The notes below the pieces were generated by a model that was given only the letters and a program-made list of their open reading frames with translations, made no database searches and was not told the origin of the DNA. The translations under genes and the position numbers were made by a program. Below, piece after piece: positions 1 through 9,329 of a stretch of 64,000 nt of DNA. Each line of letters begins with the position of its first letter. Within the stretch, counting starts at the first letter, position 1. This DNA is from Archivesica marissinica (lineage: Eukaryota > Mollusca > Bivalvia > Venerida > Vesicomyidae), in NCBI GenBank assembly GCA_014843695.1, contig CM026390.1, positions 53,844,121-53,908,120 of the forward strand, read 5' to 3'.

Positions 1-27
1 TTTGTTCTAATACTGTACTAGCCTTAC

Positions 28-143
28 CAAAGAGTGCCCAGTCACTATGTGACTCCATGTGTCGTGTTAATGTGTGGATTGTTTCTGGAGGAAGGTCTGG
101 ACTGCATACAATACTGTGAGTAACAGGAACCTCTATCTCATAT
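28..143 (-). CDS. ATPAF2: ATPAF2 exon 6 (partial gene; last exon in window)
   Basis: Minus-strand exon of the mitochondrial F1-ATPase assembly factor. The acceptor ATTACAG precedes it and the donor GTAAGG follows it (plus positions 27 down). It is 116 nt, entering in phase 2 and leaving with one base. Translated residues 168-206 begin R-YEIEVPVTHSI and end HSDWALF, lining up with the human stretch RYGVEI...NTWAL. The remaining ~80 C-terminal residues, mostly helical in this family, lie beyond the left edge. The first 27 bases of the window are intron. Confidence 0.9.
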
Positions 144-224
144 CTGTAATACATGACAGTGTAACGTACAATACCTTCGAGAAATAAATACCTGTTTATA
201 TAATAAATTATGGCATCTGTAAGT
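144..224. other. ATPAF2 intron 5, unique stretch
   Basis: Short AT-rich sequence between the exon 6 acceptor and the first minisatellite. Nothing further seen. Confidence 0.6.
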
Positions 225-960
225 GTTCGATTGTTTCCCTTACATCAGAGTGACATGGATTGTTTCCCTTACATCATAGAGTGACATGGATTGTTTCCCT
301 TACATCATATAGTGACATGGATTGTTTCCCGTACATCATATTGTGACATAGGTTGTTTCCCTTACATCATATACTGACATGGGGTGTTTCCCTTACATCA
401 TAGTGACATGGGTTGTTTCCTTTGCATTATAAAAAAATAGTATAGTGGCATAGATTATTTCCCTTGCATCATATAGTGGCATGGATTGTTTCCCTTATAT
501 CATATAGTGACATGGATTGTTTCCCTTACATCAAAGAGTGACATGGATTGTTTCTCTTACATCATGTAGTGATATGGGTTGTTTCCCTTACATAATATAG
601 TGACATGGGTTGTTTCCCTTACGTCATAAAAATATAGTGGTATGGATTGTTTCCCTTACATTATACGGTGACATGACTTGTTTCCCTAACATCATATAGT
701 GGCATGGATTGTTTCCCTTACATCATATAGTGCCATGGATTGTTTCCCTTACATCATATAGTGGCATGGATTGTTTCCCTTACATCATATAGTGACATGG
801 ATTGTTTCCCTTACATCATATAGGGACATGGATTATTTCCCTTACATCATATAGGGACATGGATTATTTCAATTACATCATATAGTGGCATGTATTATTC
901 CCCTCACATCTTACAGTATGGATTGTTTCCCTTACATCATATAGTGGCATGGGTTGTCTC
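225..960. repeat. 31-bp minisatellite in ATPAF2 intron 5
   Basis: About 23 head-to-tail copies of a 31-bp unit with core ATGGATTGTTTCCCTTACAT. Copies differ by point changes and short insertions, for example AAAAATA runs near 430 and 626. It has no coding sense in any frame. It lies between exon 6 and the exon-derived array of the same intron. Confidence 0.9.
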
Positions 961-1043
961 CCTGTCAACATATACCGACATGTATATCATCAGATTTCAA
1001 TATCAGATCACATTCACAAGTCAACTTGACTTCATATTGATAA

Positions 1044-2917
1044 TTTCTATACACTGTATAATGTGGTCACACTCCCCATGGAGAGAGAGAGATGGAGTGA
1101 GAGAGGGATAGATACACATCGTTTCTATCCACTGTACAATGGGGTCCCACTCCCCAGGGGGAGGAAGCCAGAGAGGGGGTACATACCTTGCTTCTATCCA
1201 CTGTACAATGAGGTCCCACTCCCCAGGGAGATATAGAGGGGGAGGGAGCCAGAGAGGGGGGCACATACCTTGCTTCTATCCACTGTACAATGGGGTCCCA
1301 CTCCCCAGGAAGATATAGAGGGGGAGGGAGCCAGAGAGGGGGGCACATACCTTGCTTCTATCCACTCTACAATGGGGTCCCACTCCCCAGGGAGAGATAG
1401 AAGGGGGAAGCTAGAGAGGAAGGCACATACCTTGCTTCTATCCACTGTACAATGGGGTCCCACTCCCCAGGGAGACATAGAGGGGGGAGCCAGAGAGGGA
1501 GGTACATACCTAGCTTCAATCCACTGTACAATGTGGTCCCACTCCCCAGGGAGACATAGAGGGGGGAGCCAGAGAGGGAGGTACATACCTAGCTTCAATC
1601 CACTGTACAATGGGGTCCCACTCCCCAGGGAGAGATAGGGGGAGGGAGCCAGAGAGGGAGGCACATACCTTGCTTCTATCCACTGTACAATGGGGTCCCA
1701 CTCCCCAGGGAGACATAGAAGGGGAGAGCTAGAGAGGGAGGTACATACCTAGCTTCTATCCACTGTACAATGGGGTCCCACTCCCCAGGGAGACATAGAG
1801 GGGGAGGGAGGCACATACCTTGCTTCTATCCACTGTACAATGGGGTCCCACTCCCCAGGGAGACATAGAGGGGGAGGGAGGCACATACCTTGCTTCTATC
1901 CACTGTACAATGGGGTCACACTCCCCAGGGAGAGATAGAGGGGAGGGAGGCACATACCTTGCTTCTATCCACTGTACAATGGGGTCCCACTCCCAGGGAA
2001 CATAGAGGGGAGGGAGGCACATACCTGCTTCTATCCACTGACAATGGGTCCCACTCCCCAGGGAGACATAGAGGGGGAGCTAAACACAACCCCCACACAA
2101 CCCACCCCCAAAAAAACCAAAAACAACCCCCCACACAACCCACCCCCAAAAAAAAAAGAGGGAGGCACATACCTTGCTTCTATCCACTGTACAATGGGGT
2201 CCCACTCCCCAGGGAGACATAGAGGGGGAGCTAGAGAGGGAGGCACATACCTTGCTTCTATCCACTGTACAATGGGGTCCCACTCCCCAGGGAGACATAG
2301 AAGGGGGGAGCTAGAGAGGGAGGCACATACCTTGCTTCTATCCACTGTACAATGGGGTCCCACTCCCCAGGGAGAGATAGGGGGGGAGCCAGAGAGGGAG
2401 GCACATACCTTGCTTCTTTCCACTGTACAATGGGGTCCCACTCCCCAGGGAGAGATAAGGGGGAGGGAGCCAGAGAGGGAGGCACATACCTTGCTTCTAT
2501 CCACTGTACAATGGGGTCCCACTCCCCAGGGAGAGATAGAAGGGGGAGCCAGAGAGGGAGGTACATACCTAGCTTCTACCCACTGTACAATGGGGTCCCA
2601 CTCCCCAGGGAGACATATAGGGGGGAGCTAGAGAGGAGGCACATACCTTGCTTCTACCCACTGTACAATGGGGGAGGAGGCACATACCTTGCTTCTACCA
2701 CTGTACAATGGGTCCCACTCCCCAGGGAGACATAGAGGGGGAGGGAGGCACATACCTTGCTTCTATCCACTGTACAATGGGGTCCCACTCCCCAGGGAGA
2801 CATAGAAGGGGGAAGCTAGAGAGAGAGGCACATACCTTGCTTCTATCCACTGTACAATGGGGTCCCACTTCCCAGGGAGAGATAGAGGGGGAGGGAGCAA
2901 GAGAGGAAGGCACATAC
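1044..2917 (-). repeat. Exon-derived minisatellite carrying ATPAF2 5' splice sites
   Basis: About 24 imperfect tandem copies of a ~70-82 bp unit, directly abutting ATPAF2 exon 5. Read on the minus strand each unit holds the last ~40 nt of exon 5 (encoding GEWDPIVQWIEAR), then its donor AAG|GTATGTGCC, then a pyrimidine-rich intron piece rich in CTCCCT. Copy starts were counted by eye at about 1046, 1122, 1190, 1271, 1354, 1434, 1514, 1591, 1672, 1752, 1822, 1892, 1961, 2029, 2178, 2254, 2335, 2412, 2494, 2572, 2651, 2690, 2760 and 2842; the true exon copy is at 2921. A short interruption rich in CCCCCAAAAA lies at 2085-2157. Several frames stay open for 80-160 codons, but this follows from the pyrimidine-rich unit and does not indicate separate genes. 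Confidence 0.93.
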
Positions 2918-2998
2918 CTTGCTTCTATCCACTGTACAATGGGGTCCCACTCCCCCTGTTGTAGAGTGAGTAAATCCTCAGGCTCATCAAGTCTGTAA
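2918..2998 (-). CDS. ATPAF2: ATPAF2 exon 5
   Basis: 81-nt exon. The acceptor is GCTGTGTTACAG. A second ACAG six bases further in would drop two residues, and the first is preferred because it keeps S-Y-R, matching human C-Y-R. The donor is AAG|GTATGT. Residues 141-167 read SYRLDEPEDLL...GEWDPIVQWIEA, matching the human segment CYRVEEPETL...NEWDPIIEWAEKR. The 3' half of this exon and its donor are the source of the adjacent minisatellite. Confidence 0.95.
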
Positions 2999-3046
2999 CT
3001 GTAACACAGCAACAGAGCACAACTTTACATAAGATATATATGTCTT

Positions 3047-3328
3047 GCTTACGTTTATCTATCCTTGCACCGTGGACAATGTGGTCGACGTCTCCCGAAG
3101 TATATTGGTCATTTTATGTTGTGGAGGATACAGCAGACATTCCAATTGCAAAACTATCCCTGGTTCCTTTACATGCCCAGTGAATAGCACCGATAAATGA
3201 AACCTTGATTTATAGTTCCATCATAAATATTATTAATTTATTAATATCATATAAATGGTCAGACAGGGGATCGTACCTGTGATTTCAGGATTCACAGTCC
3301 AACGTGTTAACCACTGAACCACCTGTAT
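3047..3328 (-). mobile_element. SINE family A, old diverged copy
   Basis: tRNA-derived SINE in minus orientation inside ATPAF2 intron 4. The tail resembles ACGTTTATCTATCC. The head, at the right, keeps GTCCAACGTGTTAACCACTG, the complement of a tRNA A-box region. It is much more diverged than copies near 6.2, 40.5 and 41.4 kb. Confidence 0.65.
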
Positions 3329-3379
3329 GTATTAAATACATTGAATCAGTATGTATCTACACTGACCATTATCTCTTAG

Positions 3380-3705
3380 CAGTCATACACATCTGTGATG
3401 CCTCAATTTCCTATACCTAGCCTTCATACACATCTGTGACACCTCAATTTCCTATATCTAGCCTTCATACACATCTGTGACAACTCAATTTCCTATATCT
3501 AGCCTTCATACACATCTGTGACACCTCAATTTCCTATATCTAGCCTTCATACACATCTGTGACACCTCAATTTCCTATATCTAGCCTTCATACACATCTG
3601 TGACACCTCAATTTCCTATACTTAGCCTTCATACACATCTGTGATGTCTCAATTTCCTATATCTAGCCTTCATACACATCTGTGATGTCTCAATTTCCTA
3701 TATTT
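3380..3705. repeat. 40-bp minisatellite in ATPAF2 intron 4
   Basis: Eight nearly identical copies of a 40-bp unit with core CTTCATACACATCTGTGACA followed by CCTCAATTTCCTATATCTAG. There is no coding sense. Confidence 0.92.
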
Positions 3706-3780
3706 AAACAATTATTTGTCCATAATATCAGAGTGATCATATCATTAATATTATGGTCAAGAGTGCATGAAAAATATTAA

Positions 3781-4019
3781 CCCTTTGCACGCTAGCGGCA
3801 TATAATATATCGTTTGCAAACAGCATAGAGCCAGATCAGACAGGCACAGAACGTACCGTCTGATCAGACTCTATGCTGTTTGCTATTCTGATAGTGGAGC
3901 TAAAACACTTGGCTGAATAGCAAACAACATAGATCCTGATCAGACGTGGCGCTATGACGCGGCTGATCTGGATCTATGTTGTTTGCAAATGTGATTTTAT
4001 TTACTCAGCAGGCAAAGGG
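3781..4019. mobile_element. piggyBac-like MITE with TTAA target duplication
   Basis: 239-bp element flanked on both sides by TTAA, with termini CCCTTTGC and GCAAAGGG. Inside are two successive imperfect hairpins, each with arms resembling GCAAACAGCATAGA and its complement around GATCAGAC. TTAA plus CCC/GGG ends are the hallmark of piggyBac elements. No transposase is present, so it is non-autonomous. It ends 48 bp from the exon 4 donor of ATPAF2. Confidence 0.85.
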
Positions 4020-4067
4020 TTAAACTGAATGGATACATCATTCTAATGATTCACAGCCATCTTGTAC

Positions 4068-4165
4068 CTGACAGTGTCTGTTTCCATGAAGTGTATGATG
4101 CCCCGTATCAAATCAGACCGAGACTTATGCATAGGGTTGTCCAGTGCTGTATTACACAGAGCTGT
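4068..4165 (-). CDS. ATPAF2: ATPAF2 exon 4
   Basis: 98-nt exon with acceptor ATTTCAG and donor CAG|GTACAAG. Residues 109-140 read TALCNTALDNPMHKSRSDLI and then RGIIHFMETDTV, matching human TTLCNTSLDNP...DQLIRAAVKFLDTDT. It enters at phase 0 and leaves with two bases (AG) that join exon 5 to give serine 141. Confidence 0.96.
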
Positions 4166-4289
4166 CTGAAATATATAAACAAAGTCATTTTACTATGTAC
4201 TTGGCTTAAACACATTTATTCGACATTATATAACATACATGTAGTTTACAACAAATAACTATGTACACAATAAATACAAGTGGATTGAA

Positions 4290-5470
4290 ATGAAAGCTAA
4301 AAGCTTAATGGGATTTATTTAGTAACAATATGCATTAATTGTTATTTAGTAAATGATCATGTTGCTTAGTAACTGTTTGTGTTGATTAGTAAATGATCAT
4401 GTTGTTTAGTAACTGTTTGTGTTGTTTAGTTAATGTTATTTATTAAATGTTCATGTTTAGTAACTGTTCATGTTATTTAGTAAATGTTCATGTTTAGTAA
4501 CTGTTCATGTTATTTAGTAAATGTTCATGTTTAGTAAATGTTCATGTTATTTAGTACATGTTCATGTTATTTAGTAAATGTTCATGTTTAGTAACTGTTC
4601 ATGTTATTTAGTAAATGTTCATGCTTAGTAACTGTTCATGTTATTTAGTAAATGTTCATGTTTAGTAACTGTTCATGTTATTTAGTAAATGTTCATGTTT
4701 AGTAAATGTTCATGTTTAGTAAATGTTCATGTTATTTAGTACATGTTCATGTTTAGTAAATGTTCATGTTTAGTAAATGTTCATGTTATTTAGTAAATGT
4801 TCATGTTATTTAGTACATGTTCATGTTTAGTAAATGTCCATGTTATTTAGTACATGTTCATGTTATTTAGTAAATGTTCATGTTTAGTAAATGTTCATGT
4901 TTAGTAACTGTTCATGTTTAGTAAATGTTCATGTTATTTAGTAAATGTTCATGTTATTTAGTACATGTTCATGTTTAGTAAATGTCCATGTTATTTAGTA
5001 CATGTTCATGTTATTTAGTAAATGTTCATGTTTAGTAAATGTTCATGTTTAGTAACTGTTCATGTTTAGTAAATGTTCATGTTATTTAGTAAATGTTCAT
5101 GTTATTTAGTACATGTTCATGTTTAGTAAATGTCCATGTTATTTAGTACATGTTCATGTTATTTAGTAAATGTTCATGTTTAGTAAATGTTCATGTTTAG
5201 TAACTGTTCATGTTTAGTAAATGTTCATGTTATTTAGTAAATGTTCATGTTATTTAGTACATGTTCATGTTTAGTAAATGTCCATGTTATTTAGTACATG
5301 TTCATGTTATTTAGTAAATGTTCATGTTTAGTAAATGTTCATGTTTAGTAAATGTTCATTTTATTTAGTAACTGGTCATGTTATTTAGTAACTGGTCATG
5401 TTATTTAGTAACTGTTCATGTTATTTAGTACATGTTCATGTTATTTAGTACATGTTCATGTTATTTAGTA
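4290..5470. repeat. 17/20-bp minisatellite with 148-bp higher-order repeat
   Basis: AT-rich array alternating two unit lengths: ATGTTATTTAGTAAATGTTC (20 bp) and a form lacking TTA. Between ~4750 and 5340 a fixed order of units recurs with an exact 148-bp period; the diagnostic AATGTCC variant falls at ~4836, 4984, 5132 and 5280. It lies in ATPAF2 intron 3. Confidence 0.93.
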
Positions 5471-5670
5471 ACTGATCTCAGAGATGAAAATAACAGTCAA
5501 ATGTTTCATGGAATTTTTCAGTATCAAATAAGAAAATGAAATTAATGAATTGTCGTATGCTACAATTATTTTACCCAACATGCAAAGAGTTGATACACTT
5601 ATTAATAGTAACTCACTGCATTGACTAATATATAAATAAAATAGGCAATCCAAAGAATAAATTCACTTTA

Positions 5671-5792
5671 TAAAACCCACCTGTCCGATCTGACGACCAC
5701 CGTACCATCTCACATACTTCCCAGATGGAGGATCGGACGGGAGTTGCATTGGTTAGAAGCGAACATGCTAATCACTGTGCTAATCAGCCAGC
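5671..5792 (-). mobile_element. SINE family C, truncated copy
   Basis: Partial copy of a tRNA-derived SINE, recognised by ACCACCGTACCATCTCACAT, ACTTCCCAG and a degenerate GGATCGGACGGGAG where fuller copies have a B-box complement. It ends at GTGCTAATC. Confidence 0.75.
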
Positions 5793-6099
5793 ATAATTAA
5801 TTAATAAAAATAAAATGTTGGTATTATTGCTATTGTAAGTATTCTATGCTCACAAATAAGACACAGAATGGATACTTATACAACGCTACATGGTACCACG
5901 TTCGTTGCATGACTAACATAGGATAACACACTCGGGCATGACCGGCTATGTCGTATCCGCGAGACCAGGACGACACAACAAGCGAACAATAGACTATACC
6001 ACAATACATTAATATATACGCTGGTAAGAATTACCCTCAATATTTCTCTATATGAATGTCTCTGACATGAAATAAATTTCACTAGTATTATTGTGCGTG
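5793..6099. other. ATPAF2 intron 3, unique sequence
   Basis: No exon, RNA gene or repeat family recognised. Short open frames here have no recognisable protein similarity. Confidence 0.5.
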
Positions 6100-6342
6100 T
6101 TTTACGTTTATTTATCGTCGCTACCGTTACCAATATGAGCGATACCTCCTGAGATTAGTCAATTTTGGAGGAAGTGCAATGATACAGACAGAGACCCACT
6201 CCAAGAGTCTCCTCTGGTTCTTTTACCTCGGTTTAATGTCCCATCTAAAAGACTGTTAATTTTATTATGGTCAGATGGGGAATCAAACCTGCGATCCCTG
6301 GATTACCAGTACAACGTGTTAACCACTGGACTACAGATCTGT
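6100..6342 (-). mobile_element. SINE family A, near full length
   Basis: Minus-oriented tRNA-derived SINE. The tail at the left is TTTACGTTTATTTATCGTCG. The head at the right carries ACCTGCGATCCCTGGATTAC (B-box side) and AACGTGTTAACCACTGGACT (A-box side). Family hallmarks CAATGATACAGACAGAGA and AGACTGTTAATTTTATTA are present. Confidence 0.88.
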
Positions 6343-6457
6343 CAGTATTATGCTTCAGTGTTTAACTTTTGTTTATTATACATGTATGTACCGTAACAAA
6401 AATCACTAGTAGCGTAACTGCATTTCTATTTTAATCATGTATATCATGTATAGTTAC

Positions 6458-6603
6458 CAAATGCATGCTGTGTCTCTGTACATTTGTCTTTTGTCCATTC
6501 CATTCTGTGGCCACGGCTAAAGCGAGTTCTTCATTTGGTACACGAAACAGGTTTCCACCTGGTGTTCGCAGCTTCTTCTGGTCCAGGTTGATTTCAAACC
6601 ATC
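6458..6603 (-). CDS. ATPAF2: ATPAF2 exon 3
   Basis: 146-nt exon with acceptor TTATCTCAG and donor TTG|GTAACT. Residues 60-108 begin G-WFEINLDQKKLRTP and include VPNEELALAVATEWNGQ, ending RHSMHL. This is the most conserved part of the Atp12 family (human GFEINLDHRKLKTP...ALAIAVATEWDSQ...MHL). Two bases complete the glycine begun in exon 2. Confidence 0.97.
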
Positions 6604-6690
6604 CTGAGATAAATGACCAATCAATAACAAAGAATTCATAGAAAACTACCATGCTGGGAGACATGATCTATTGAGATAAAAGTTTAAACT

Positions 6691-6891
6691 TTAAACGATT
6701 GAGAAGCAAATTCTAACAACTTATATTAATCACTCTCGTTGGCACGAATGAAAGCGTATATGTAGTCATTAGTGTGGGGGAAACCAGAGTACCCTGTGAG
6801 AAAACCCACAAGTCCGATCTGGCGACCACCGTACCATCTCACATACTTCCCGGTCAGAGGATCGAACCCGGGTTGCATTGGTGAGAAGCGA
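6691..6891 (-). mobile_element. SINE family C copy
   Basis: Tail ACAACTTATATTAATCACTC, body GAATGAAAGCGTATATG, and head complement GAGGATCGAACCCGGGTTGC. A diverged echo of the exon 3 acceptor region follows it at 6891-6930. Confidence 0.82.
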
Positions 6892-7102
6892 GATAAATGA
6901 CCATGGAACAACAAACAATTCACTCAAATTTCCAAGTGATAGGTCAACTGTAAATGTGTATTAATTACATATCAAAGAAAGTAGGAATTATAATTTTAAA
7001 TAATTAATTAAATCCGTGTACAGACCCATTAACGAGAACACGTATTGTTTTTCTTTTGGTTTTTAATGTTTGAGCTAAGACAGATCACTAAACAGTACTT
7101 AC

Positions 7103-7147
7103 CCTCAAACTGTGATATTGTTGCATTCTTGTAGAACTTTTTCAATT
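7103..7147 (-). CDS. ATPAF2: ATPAF2 exon 2 (45-nt small exon)
   Basis: Small exon with acceptor CTTTTTTCTAG and donor G|GTAAGT. It encodes residues 45-59 plus the first base of glycine 60: (E)LKKFYKNATISQFE. This matches human ERKRFYQNVSITQGEG at the start of the conserved domain. Phases agree with both neighbours, which supports it strongly despite its size. Confidence 0.92.
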
Positions 7148-7218
7148 CTAGAAAAAAGTAACCATTTCACAGGATTACTAAAAGTATTTAAAAAATTAAG
7201 CAATTATATATACATACA

Positions 7219-7389
7219 TGTGGCCGAGTGGTTAACTGGTTATGGCAAGGAATACAACCAGAGGAGACTCTGGAATGGGTCTCTGTCTGTATCATTGCAC
7301 TATCCTCAAAAAATCTAAAATGACTATCTCCAGGAGGCGTCGCTCGTATGGGCAACCGGTAGCGACGATAATTAAACATAATACACACA
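7219..7389 (+). mobile_element. SINE family A, internally deleted copy
   Basis: Starts with tRNA-like GTGGCCGAGTGGTTAAC, then jumps directly to AACCAGAGGAGACTCTGGAA, lacking about 100 bp present in full copies. It ends with CAACCGGTAGCGACGATAA. Confidence 0.8.
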
Positions 7390-7516
7390 CGCATGGCTAT
7401 GGCAGCTGACTTCAATTCATTTGCCCCTCATTGATGTTTGAATAAAATACAACAAGTGTTTTAATTAACACAATAATTGGTTGTTACTATATTGTCCAGT
7501 CCATGTATACATTAGT

Positions 7517-7716
7517 GTGGCATCCGTGGTCCAGTGGTAGAGCGTCGGATTTGGAATCGATCCCGGGTTCGATAATCGGTCAGGCCAGGTATGTAGTGTC
7601 ATTGAGCAAGGCACCTCACACGCATTGCTTAGTACTGGTTAACCACTTAGGTCGGCTAAGCTTGCCCAGGAAATCATGTCTACGTCCCCGCAAGGGGTTT
7701 GACATTAATGGAACAT
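7517..7716 (+). mobile_element. SINE family E (tRNA-derived)
   Basis: Head GTGGTCCAGTGGTAGAGCGT (A box) followed by ATCCCGGGTTCGATAATC (B box), then a body with GAGCAAGGCACCTCACACGC and CCCGCAAGGGGTTTGAC. This is the only copy of the family recognised here. It is a SINE and not a tRNA gene, because the tRNA 3' half does not fold and a body follows. Confidence 0.72.
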
Positions 7717-8736
7717 ACATAGTTCCTACATGTAAAATGTAGTTGACAAATACAATATGTGTTACACATTATCACAATGCTTTGTTTTCATGTACATTTA
7801 TCATGTCAGAATTCAGATGCATACATGTATATCTAACCAATCACTATTAGCTGCAGATAATACAAAAACAACGTTTGTGTGTTTTATGGTTGTTTTTCAA
7901 AGATTGGAAGTTTTTATTTCAAATCGTGGTAATAGTGTCTGTTCAGTTAATGTCACATGGCTATCATACATACATGTGACTTGAACAGTGCAAAAAGATG
8001 GTAAAATTTTAGTATCATGCATAAAATGTTGTGAAAAGCAAGGATTTATATAATGTTTTTCATTAGTCTCATTCATGTGTACCCTATAAATCCATACACA
8101 GAGATATATGCAAAGAAATTTATTTTTATTTTTGTAACGGTGGAAGTCAAATGCTTGGCTTTACAAGGTCATATGTCAATCATGTGAAAATACCGGAAAA
8201 CACATTTATGGTACATGAAATTTGATTGGTGTGTGAACCTTAGGTCCTGTTTTTATGCCATGTTGAATTCACATACATGTATGACTGAAATTGTGGTTTT
8301 ATTTTAAAAGATGTTATTCAATCTGACTCTCAGTTTAGTCAAGCATATTAAATTAAAATGCAAGAATGATCACTTTATGTAGTAATATTATTTCATCTAC
8401 TATAAAAGAGACTGACTAGAAGTTATTCACATTCAAACCTTAGGTGACAGAATACCGGTACGCCCATGGTATTATCATAGTATGTGTGTGAGGTTTTTTT
8501 GCTCAAAGACGTTTATTTAAGACTAAGAGGCGAGTCAAAGTATGAATCCTATGACGCGACTTTCTAAAGTCAGATATTTCATCACTGCATCATGGACACT
8601 ATGTACAGTACAAACGAAAACGAGCCGTCTACAGAGTTCTACCCTTCTAACAAGTAAACAGGTAAAAGTTTACTAAAAGTAAAACATTGAACCACAATAG
8701 GCAAATATTGGTTTCATTTATACAGAAAATACCTAC
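7717..8736. other. ATPAF2 intron 1, unique AT-rich sequence
   Basis: About 1 kb between the SINE and ATPAF2 exon 1. No exon, repeat array or mobile element recognised. Confidence 0.55.
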
Positions 8737-8869
8737 CCCTGGTATTAAAACATCTTTTCTGGCAGGTAAGTTGCGGTGTATATGCTAATGAATATCTATA
8801 ATACGTCTTTAAATTCCTGAAACATGAATTTCTGCAAACTTTTAAACAGCATCTAATGGGCGCAGCCAT
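8737..8869 (-). CDS. ATPAF2: ATPAF2 exon 1, F1-ATPase assembly factor 2 (start codon)
   Basis: First coding exon of the Atp12-family chaperone, which binds free F1 alpha subunit in the mitochondrial matrix during ATP synthase assembly. The start at 8869 (MAAPIRCCLK) has a strong context (AAT before, G after). Residues 1-44 are rich in Arg, Cys and Tyr with almost no acidic residues, as expected of a mitochondrial presequence, and are not conserved in sequence. The donor is G|GTAGGT. Joining exons 1-6 gives a continuous 206-residue frame with every phase matching. The family protein is about 290 residues in human, so the gene is truncated only by the window edge. GID4 starts 139 bp away on the other strand. 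The presequence is an inference from composition; the gene identity is secure from exons 2-6. Confidence 0.9.
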
Positions 8870-9008
8870 ATTGGAAATGATATTTGTTAGGAAACCTCTG
8901 ATTGGATAATGACTGACAACCCTCAAATTTGTCCATTCAGTAGCCTTGTTACATTTAGGTATTTTACAAATAATTTTATAGATACATTTTTGACATTTTT
9001 TGTCAAAA
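8870..9008. promoter_or_regulatory. Bidirectional promoter between ATPAF2 and GID4
   Basis: Only 139 bp separate the two divergent start codons, so transcription start sites and both 5' UTRs must lie in or overlap this interval unless there are upstream non-coding exons. A CTGATTGG motif at 8898-8905 (an inverted CCAAT box, NF-Y type) sits near the middle, as is typical of bidirectional promoters. No TATA box is obvious for either gene. The role of the motif is inferred. Confidence 0.72.
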
Positions 9009-9149
9009 ATGCCTGTAAGAATTGACCCACCGCCTCCTATACACGCTGAACAGCCGGGAGTATCCACTTCTTTGTTGTACAACGGATCCAGATTTCAAGG
9101 ACACCAGAAAAGCAAGGGAAACTGCTATGATGTTGAAGTTGTTTTACAA
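9009..9149 (+). CDS. GID4: GID4 exon 1 (start codon)
   Basis: GID4 (Vid24 family) is the substrate receptor of the CTLH/GID E3 ubiquitin ligase; it binds proteins bearing an N-terminal proline-type degron. Exon 1 encodes residues 1-47, starting [18 protein letters not shown] and containing [12 protein letters not shown] and DVEVVLQ. The ATG at 9009 is chosen because an in-frame TGA lies at 8991-8993 and because human GID4 has a matching internal MPVR. The mollusc protein therefore lacks the long disordered human N-terminus. The donor is CAA|GTAATG at phase 0. Five exons give 200 residues that align with human GID4 without gaps over the beta-barrel. Confidence 0.95.
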
Positions 9150-9329
9150 GTAATGTACCCCACCCACCATAAAATTCTGTATAAATTACATGGACTGTTT
9201 GTATTTTCTGTTATCTTTCAATCAAATGTTAAACTATTGAAATTGTCTTAAAGATGTTATCTCAGGCACTCTGCATTATACGCTCAGGTGTCCTTAGCCA
9301 CCTAGTTTAAAAAATGTGTGGCTTGAAAT

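Noticed and set aside
1194..2631. Frames of 80-195 codons at the left end on both strands
   Set aside because: They come from the exon-derived array. The only real coding part is exon 5 at 2918-2998; the rest is intron unless decoy donors are used.
7517..7590. Possible tRNA gene (GTGGTCCAGTGGTAGAGC ... GGTTCGATAATC)
   Set aside because: A and B boxes are present, but the acceptor stem does not close and a SINE body follows. The same reasoning rejects tRNA calls at the heads of SINE families A-D.
8861..8875. CCATATTGG next to the ATPAF2 start as a serum response (CArG) box
   Set aside because: The A/T core is five bases, not the six required by CC(A/T)6GG.
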